Shown here: piece after piece, positions 57,149 through 64,000 of the stretch
Numbering within the stretch: position 1 is the first letter of the stretch
Layout: every line of letters starts with the position of its first letter
From: Lunularia cruciata
Taxonomy: Eukaryota; Streptophyta; Marchantiopsida; Lunulariales; Lunulariaceae
Reading direction: 5' to 3'
Length of the DNA: 64,000 nucleotides
Assembly (NCBI GenBank): GCA_948567375.1
Contig: OX419759.1
Span: 49,442,593 to 49,506,592, forward strand
Program-made: the position numbers and the translations under genes
Notes under the pieces: generated by a model
Seen by the model: the letters and a program-made list of their open reading frames with translations, nothing else
Told to the model about the DNA's origin: nothing
Databases searched by the model: none

Positions 57149-58675
57149 ATGGCGGACGCGGATGCGGCTGTTGAACCCACCGTCGGTTTCAGCATGATTC
57201 CCTATGTCGGGGTTGTTACTTTCGTGGTTTTGGTGTTGTCTGTAGTCATTTCCAAGCTTCGCTTGTCCTCACCGAAGCTGAATTTACCACCAATGCCCAA
57301 GGGAGTTCCCATTTTCGGGACCATGTTCAAAACTAGAGGATCGAAAACTCACAAGGTACTGATAGAGATTGCCAAGGAATTTGGACCGCTCTATGCACTG
57401 AAGACAGGATTCAAATATTTCATTGTTGTTACATCTTCTGAGATAGCACACGAGGCCCTTATCAAGGAGGGGCAAGTGTTCTCTTCTCGTCCCAAGTTGT
57501 TGTCGCGGCTCAACTTCACTGGTTGGAGGAGTGTTAACTCGGCTCTTTATGGTAGTTATTGGCGAGGAATTCGAAAAAATATGGTGACGCAGGTGCTATC
57601 AACTTCTAAGGTGGCATCGTTCGCTCCTTTCCGTGAACAGGAGTTGAATACTTTGATAGAGAGATTGAAAGCTGAGGCAGCTGAAAACGATAACGTCGTG
57701 AGTGTCCTCAGTCACTGTCGATTCACCGTTTTCAGCATTTTGTTGCACGTCTGTTTCGGCAAGCGTTTTGACGCACCCGCTATTGAGAAGCTTGATGGGA
57801 TTCTCCGCCGGCTTTTGGTAATCTTAGCTCCTCAAGTGATCGACTTCCTACCAGTTTTACAGATGTTCTCCAAGAAACATAAGAACGAATGCCAGGAGCT
57901 ACTGGGACGCATGAAAGCCATCTTCATGCCTTTGATCGAAGAGCACCGGGAGTTGAGAAAAAAGGGCACTCCTGCTGGGGATTACGTAGATTCACTCGTT
58001 GTTTTACAGAAAGAGATGAATCTTGCGGATACTGACATTCTTGGGCTGATAGGAGAAGTGCTAACAGGGGGAACAGATACTACAGCTAACCTTCTAGAAT
58101 GGGCTATGGGCAATTTGCTGAAGCATCCTGAAATTCAGAATAGGTTGTACGAGGAGATCAATAGTGTTACCGGCGGGAGAATTGTGGCAGAATCTGATAT
58201 CGGGAGGATGCCCTACCTTCAAGCAGTAATTAAGGAAGCTTTGCGGAAGCACCCTCCTTTACCATTCGGCATCACTCATGGAGTTACTGAACAGACCAAG
58301 TTGAGAGGCTACGACATTCCCGAGGACGCTTTCGTACTCTTCCACATCCAGGCCATGCAAAACGATCCCACAATCTGGAAAGAGCCAGAGGTTTTCAAGC
58401 CCGAGCGGTTTCTCAACAACGATCCCATGTACGACATGACTGGATCACACGGACCCAAGAGTTTAGAATTTATACCCTTCGGAGCAGGCCGACGAATCTG
58501 TCCAGGAATGAGTCTTGGACTAACGCATGCTCACCTCATTCTTGCTCGCCTCATTCAAACGTACGAGTGGACCAAGGTCAATCCTAACGAGGAAGTGGAT
58601 TTCAATGAGCTATTGCAGTTCACGATTATCATGGGTACTCCCCTTAAAGCGCGCATCAAGCAACGCTCTGCGTAG
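57149..58675 (+). CDS. cytochrome P450, A-type, CYP77-like, 508 aa
   Basis: This is a complete, intronless microsomal P450. The usual role is NADPH-cytochrome P450 reductase-dependent monooxygenation at the ER surface. A membrane anchor spans about residues 17-36, followed by the proline-rich hinge LPPMPKGVPIFG (46-57). WRGIR (138-142) is the C-helix WxxxR, and GGTDTT (307-312) is the I-helix oxygen-activation motif. EALR (363-366) is the K-helix ExxR and FKPERF (416-421) the PERF motif. FIPFGAGRRICPG (441-453) is the heme loop with Cys451 as ligand. All key residues are present. RLYEEI, LRKHPP, ITHGVTE and the C-terminal region resemble CYP77, a clan 71 family that is intronless in seed plants and includes fatty-acid hydroxylases/epoxidases. 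Family assignment and substrate are inferred from memory and less certain than the P450 call. The ATG is the first in frame that gives a normal N-terminal anchor. Confidence 0.97.
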   Translation: MADADAAVEPTVGFSMIPYVGVVTFVVLVLSVVISKLRLSSPKLNLPPMPKGVPIFGTMFKTRGSKTHKVLIEIAKEFGPLYALKTGFKYFIVVTSSEIAHEALIKEGQVFSSRPKLLSRLNFTGWRSVNSALYGSYWRGIRKNMVTQVLSTSKVASFAPFREQELNTLIERLKAEAAENDNVVSVLSHCRFTVFSILLHVCFGKRFDAPAIEKLDGILRRLLVILAPQVIDFLPVLQMFSKKHKNECQELLGRMKAIFMPLIEEHRELRKKGTPAGDYVDSLVVLQKEMNLADTDILGLIGEVLTGGTDTTANLLEWAMGNLLKHPEIQNRLYEEINSVTGGRIVAESDIGRMPYLQAVIKEALRKHPPLPFGITHGVTEQTKLRGYDIPEDAFVLFHIQAMQNDPTIWKEPEVFKPERFLNNDPMYDMTGSHGPKSLEFIPFGAGRRICPGMSLGLTHAHLILARLIQTYEWTKVNPNEEVDFNELLQFTIIMGTPLKARIKQRSA

Positions 58676-60910
58676 ATTTTATAGGTTCGCATAAATATTT
58701 CAGCGGTGGCTAGCAGGTTAATAATCAGCTATTCGTGATGATCTTCTGCTGGCCCTCATCTCCTGTGGGAGTTGTGGTGAGACCCGCTCATTGACCTGTA
58801 GATCAGCTTAGTGAAGATCGTACATTCGAGTCTCAGTTGTACATAGCTGAAAGAGACGATAGATTGGTCAGTTCAGACATAACACCTCGGCTCATGAGGA
58901 TCCCTTGTTCCGACAAAACTTGTCCATGAATTTCTCATATAGGTAAAAGTCGGCGACATATTTCTTGCTGAAATCTTGGTTTGCTCAAGGGTATGATCTG
59001 ATTCGGAATGACTTCCTACTTGCCTCCGGCAGCGTTTCTTCCACACTCATTTGAGATGGCTTACAGTCTAAGCCAGTTTTCTCAGAGTTATCGGATGGGC
59101 ACGTCACCATACGGTACTTAACACAAACGACATGATGTCCTAGTACCTAGGAGCTCAGAATTGTTTCTGAATGTAGATCACGCAGTAAATTGGTTAACAT
59201 TCGGTTGCATCTGCTCTATTTTAGGACGGGTTTGTGTTACTATGAGCGGATTTGCCGCGTGATCTGCATTTGCTCATCTGGATCCCTTTGGAAACTTCCT
59301 TTTCATGCAAGTCAGTCTAAGGAGTGTCACAATCAGGGCGAATAGCTTACAAAAGGGAGAAACATGGGACTATTTTCTTTACATCGATGTCTTTTTCTTG
59401 GATTCTGTAAGTCTCGCTTTTGGATCTAATTGCTCTGAAGGAAAGAGTATAAAATATACTTCTAAGCAAAGAAAACACGGGTACAAAGCACCAGGGAGTG
59501 CTATACGGAAAAAGAGCAAGGAGCCCATTGAACCCCAAGGCTTAAAAAATCAAGGCACATCGTGGTCCCCAAAAACAACACGAGGGGAAAACCACACAAT
59601 CATCAATTGAAAAGAGACAAATAATACTACTGCTGACCTGTGTGACAGAGGTATTCTAATGTGTGACAGAGGTATTCTAATGGTATATGGGGAAGGTGAA
59701 GAGAAGAGCTCTAGACGACATAGGCATATCTATTGCACGCCTATGAAGGCCTAGGGCTTGAGCGAGCTCTGCAGGAATGTGATTGAAACTCTCTGTCTAA
59801 AATAGGAAGTGAACATGGTTTGGGAGACAGCCATTGTCCTTTTCCTCTGCAAGGAACCTCATCCTACCTCCCTAAGCCGTCCCTAAGCAGTCCGCCGAAG
59901 TGGTAATGAAGGTGCACAAGAATCTTCACCATGATAAGAAAAAAGATATTAAAGAAGACCCATGATGCATAATGATCCTTCTCTCTCCCCCGAAGGTGCA
60001 ATGGTTCGCCGCAGCTGCTGTTCCTGCATGAATGCGAGCTCGTGCTAGTGTCTTTGTTAATAGATGTTCACCGCCACCACATCAAAGAAAGTTCATTAAT
60101 CATCTTGGAAAGTGATAATATCTATTTGTCACCTCCACAACCGCGGTGGAGGTGGTGTAGGTCTAACCACTGCTCTATCTGCGCTTAGGACTTGTGGTTT
60201 GGAGGAGCAGAGCTATTATCACTGATAGTATCATGATCTCTGATGATGAGTACCAAAATTCATGGTTCCTCATAAAATATGCCTTCTGTGTCATACATTG
60301 AGTCGCATGCGGATTGGTCAAAAAGCTGCAGTAGGGCCAGGTGTGGGACACACATATATTACGGAATTCAACGGAAAATTCAAAGCTGCACAATTTCAAA
60401 TTCGTACCTCTAACGTGCTCTCATGTGAGTTTAGAATGAGTTCTAAGGATTGTTGCACGAATGATGTTGTCAAACTATTTCATTCTGACGGTGCTTGACG
60501 ATTACTTAAGCTTTTCAGAAAATAACTATGGACCACGTCAAGTATACTTCGGTTTATGTCTTCAGACTATTCACTCCTATATGATGCCTCCTGATATATA
60601 CCATCCACGACATTCTCCTAGATACTTACTATGACTGCAGTAAATTATGCTGTCTCAATGGTGAGCTCCTGCGGAGAATGTAGAATTCAAAAGTGAGGTA
60701 CTGCACTTGATTACAATTCTGAGTAGCTTGTAAAGACCATGCAAAGCAGATTCCCCTACTCACCTTGTTTGCAAGATCCAGTATCAGAAGTTCCAGGTAG
60801 TCGTGACCAGCACGCCATCTATTATTAATTCCATCGATGACCGCAAAGACTGGGCCGAGACTCCGGATGGAACAAGTCAATTCCACTATAATCAAGAAGA
60901 ACACATACAT
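58676..60910. other. 3' flank of the P450; no further gene recognised
   Basis: No clear AATAAA lies directly after the stop; a variant ATAAATATTT occurs at 58691. Frames at 59305-59610 and 60262-60498 have no motif. A 21-bp duplication lies at 59640. Confidence 0.45.
59640..59681. repeat. 21-bp perfect tandem duplication
   Basis: GTGTGACAGAGGTATTCTAA plus T occurs twice in immediate succession without mismatch, implying a recent slippage or repair event. Confidence 0.92.
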
Positions 60911-60914
60911 GGTC

Positions 60915-61075
60915 ACGGGGAAAAGACGACCGCGCAAACCACGCATGATAACAAGACGGATGGGGAGACCTATCAAGCCATCAATGCTTGCAAAGATAAA
61001 ACGTAAGGTGGGGTAAAATGGAGTTAAGCCCCAATAGTAACGGAACGAGAAATCTGTCCAAGACATAACCGGGTT
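60915..61075 (-). repeat. long R repeat copy, sense minus
   Basis: Plus-strand text runs AAAGACGACCGCGCAAACCA, GACGGATGGGGAGACC, TATCAAGCCATC, AAGATAAAACG, GGGGTAAAATGG, TTAAGCCCCAATAG and CGAGAAATCTGTCC. It matches the 3' end of LINE copies 2 and 4 beyond the short R core, so it is a longer truncated LINE 3' end. A minus frame of 159 codons (60629-61108) overlaps it and is not supported as a gene. Flanking duplication is unclear (ACACATACATGG left, ACACGCATGG right). Confidence 0.75.
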
Positions 61076-61806
61076 CCACTTTGAGATTTTAGGCATAGCT
61101 ACACGCATGGACGGTAAATATCATTCCATAAAACCAATCTGGAAACCAATTATCTTTGCGTAATCTTGTAAAGTCGTTTAAATTTTTTTCTAGAAACCTG
61201 GATCAATCAATTAACAAAATCATGACCTCAAGTCTGTAGAAGTTGATGGAACACCTCCCACACATCCCTTATTCTTTTTACGGTTCTGCAGGCTTATTCG
61301 GAAACCCCTCCTGAGGGTGGATCACTGTGGAAGTAGTTTGAGTGCTTCAAATTGAGGTTCGAGCTCGAGAATATTTCTCCAGCCTAGCACCCTATGACGA
61401 AAGATTACCGTAGTGTTTGACCGATATAAGTTCTTTAGGTATTTTCGCCAAAAGTACTTTGACCAATTCTCCGACGGAATGACAGAATGACGGATTTAAC
61501 TCTAACCCGACACTGGCACATTGACTTAACGGTAAAGATATATGTATAACTGGCGCCCCAAGTTGGTAGAAAGACTTCACAGTACCTCAATGGTCAACGT
61601 TGGTCTAGTGAGTCCATATTGGCACTGAAATTTTTGGACAGCGAGACATTGTTCTTGTACACGTCATATTAATATCAAAATCAACATCAAACATTGCAGT
61701 TCATCCTTCCCTACCGTGGTTCATGGAAAAGCACAATGAATCTATGGTTTCTGAATTTTCACTCAGCTAGTTTCTTAATTTCAAGCTACAGTTTTTGAGA
61801 GCAGTG

Positions 61807-62020
61807 ATGGTTAGGGTCTCAATTAGGCATGGAAATCATTGAGAAACAAAATTACGATTACAAGTGAGCAAGGAAATGTTAAGGATCCAGTTATGAAAAC
61901 GACCTCAATTCTGTCAGATACTGGAATGAAGAAATGAAATTACCCAAAGATCACGGGCAACAAACTGGTGATGTTTAGAGTTTCAGTTAGACATGGAAAT
62001 GGATGATTATTGAAAAAGAT
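61807..62020. repeat. imperfect direct repeat, about 165 bp apart
   Basis: GATGGTTAGGGTCTCAATTA then GGCATGGAAAT (61807) resembles GATGTTTAGAGTTTCAGTTA then GACATGGAAAT (about 61971). Both are followed by an ATTGA-AAA block. Confidence 0.7.
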
Positions 62021-64000
62021 ATGGATTAGGGGGGGAGGAGATTGATTGCACTATCGAAGCAGTGGAAGAATTGTTGTAACATCGTGAAGGAAGCTAGAGT
62101 TTTACAAGGCAAGTTTTACAAGGTGGTAAATTTTGCCGGGTGGAAATGTTAAAAGTTTGACTACCTTTGGATTGTTGGTCTACTTTGAACCTATTTTCAG
62201 TTTCAAGATAATAAGCATTTGCCAAATTGAGGTAATACGAAGATATACAAGCAAAGAGTTATATAGAGTTATATATGAGGAGCCTCCAAACAAGAAACCT
62301 GGGAGAGAGAACTGCTAGCCAAGTTAACATAGTCCATATAGTGATTTTTATCAGGGCTTGGATACTCCTTGCTTTGGAACCTACTGGGATTACCTTGACT
62401 TAACTATTTATCGTATAGAGCGTTTACATCGAGATCCAAACAACTCTATTACATGTACTTCTGGTGAATATGCACGCCATGCAGTGCCAAACGCATATAC
62501 AAAAAACATCGGCCAAGAAGAAAGGCAATAAAGGAGAATGTAATATTTATACATTTTATATTCATTATCATAAATCTATGTTAACTTTATATTACAAGAT
62601 AGCGTGCATGGATTTTTGCAAAAATATATTGCTTTTGCATCACAAATGGAGATGGGAGGATACAAAACATCATGGTTACCGCAAACACTTCTGGATTGAA
62701 AGTTAGTTTATAGAAATTTTCTTATTAGGAATTTACAAACTGACTTTTGTGGACTGTATTGTAAATGATTAAAACAAAATCTACCTTGAAAAAAAGTGAG
62801 ATTTGTAAGGATTGGATCAATGGAGATGCAAAATTCCTTCTACATGATTTTCTCCCTCTATGATAGAATATTGAAAGTGGATCTGAGGTTTATGGTAGAC
62901 GAAACTTATCTTAATATCTATATTGTTGACATGCATTCATCGGTCCTTTTGTTTATAAGGCTTTGATGAAAGATTGTACACAAACCATTGCATTTGATGC
63001 ATGATTTGGTAAAAATGGAAGGTACACATTTCAGATATTTATACTTAGTACTTTCGATGGAAATGTTTTATCCATTTTTGGGCATTTGTTGTGGCATTAC
63101 TAAAAACACAAACAATTGGATTTGGTTTTCAAACATCTAAAACTTGCAGTTTATTATATTAAAAACTTGAGTTGTGTGATAATTTTGGATAAGCAAAAGG
63201 GGGCTGGCCATTGCAATACAAAAGGTCTACCAAACTGTTGTACTTGATTACTGCACATAAAACAATAAACAAAAGATCAAGATAAGATACGGGAAGGAAT
63301 AAAAAGCTTTTTTTTTTCAAGTTAATTTTTTTCAAAACCAAAAGTATCTATTGATTTTAGCTTTTGATTGTACGTTTCTTTTGTGTTTAATATGCATTGG
63401 AGATTATAAATGCTTTGCTCCATTAGTCTATTGTAATATAGCAACATATAAGGTGAGTTTAGTTAGTTCTTTTGGTGTCAAAAGTCTTAATGTTGTGTGG
63501 TTGCAATTGTCTAAAAATGGTAGCCTAGGTCTTGGAGACCTGGAACTTGCAGCCCAAGCTTGGGCTTGGAAGTTTGTGTCCAAACTTCGCTTTAATTTTG
63601 GGCTAGAAACACATTGGGGGGTCTCAAAAATGCGTTTTCCACTTCCGTAAAGATCACTTGAACAAACTTTAGGGGAGGTGCGGGAAACCCTTACTGAGTG
63701 GGTAAGTGGAGTATGTAATCCAGCTTACGGGAGGTGGTTTATAGCCGAAAAGATTTACAGAGTATGAAAAAGGTGACTTTGTTATGGGTTTACATGACCT
63801 ACTGTAAAACTTAATTAGAGTTCTATTTTGAAATCCGCGTACATGTGTTGCTGATTGGAACTTGTTTCATTTCTGTCTTGGATGCGCGGCACATTTTGAC
63901 CCTATCTGGCCCTCAGCATGCGAGAGTGATAAATACAATTACTCGAAAGTCTCACTTAACCCATCCCATTACCCACGTCTAAATGAAACGAACCCTTTCC
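62021..64000. other. no gene recognised
   Basis: Short frames are present. The frame 63351-63650 ends SLGLGDLELAAQAWAWKFVS, loosely like the GGLGxxxLxxxNxAxLxKW block after RT in plant L1-type LINEs, but this rests on one short peptide. Repeated use of TTACGGGAG and GAGGTG words occurs near 63660-63740. The window ends without a feature boundary. Confidence 0.35.

Noticed and set aside
56632..57195. A 187-codon minus-strand frame overlapping the P450 start
   Set aside because: No recognisable motif, and it overlaps the start of a well-supported gene; CpG- and GC-richer DNA makes such frames likely by chance.
60629..61108. A 159-codon minus-strand frame as a gene
   Set aside because: Much of it is R repeat sequence, and the remainder has no motif. 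It is better explained as a LINE 3'-end fragment.

Overview
This is nuclear DNA of a land plant. The lineage cannot be fixed from the sequence; my impression, from the style of the one gene and from the heavily decayed retroelements, is a plant outside the flowering plants. Only one intact gene is supported: an intronless A-type cytochrome P450 of 508 codons at 57149-58675 (+), resembling the CYP77 group. No operon-like grouping, rRNA, complete tRNA or CRISPR was seen. Almost everything else is decayed transposable-element DNA, satellite-like arrays or unassigned sequence.

Layout. 1-4460: no recognisable gene. 4464-6520: four adjoining minisatellite arrays of about 80, 46, 58 and 91 bp on a strongly pyrimidine-rich top strand. 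7600-15110: three pieces of one LINE-like (non-LTR) retrotransposon family. 15110-17260: AT-rich DNA with local duplications. 17270-19210: a LINE copy on the minus strand. 19630-26170: another LINE copy split by a 5.6 kb Ty3/gypsy element (20016-25611), which itself holds a probable mitochondrial DNA insert (24430-24945). 27700-30340: a LINE copy with readable RT motifs. 31900-40350: a LINE copy split by a 5.9 kb minus-strand Ty1/copia element (33436-39308), whose gag region holds a lone LTR of the gypsy family. 42950-45430 and 50960-52990: more LINE pieces in both orientations. 47100-49330: AT-rich desert. 53500-64000: higher-complexity DNA with more CpG, containing the P450 and short LINE 3'-end fragments.

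How the parts relate. The LINE family is the oldest layer and was the landing site for both LTR elements; paralogous LINE copies in the same window show the empty target sites. The short dispersed repeat called R here, 41-71 bp when isolated, appears to be the 3' end of this LINE. Several isolated R copies are flanked by perfect direct repeats of 9-14 bp, as expected of extremely 5'-truncated insertions made by target-primed reverse transcription. All element proteins are broken by stops and frameshifts, so none should be treated as functional. R is used below with its sense strand equal to the LINE coding strand.
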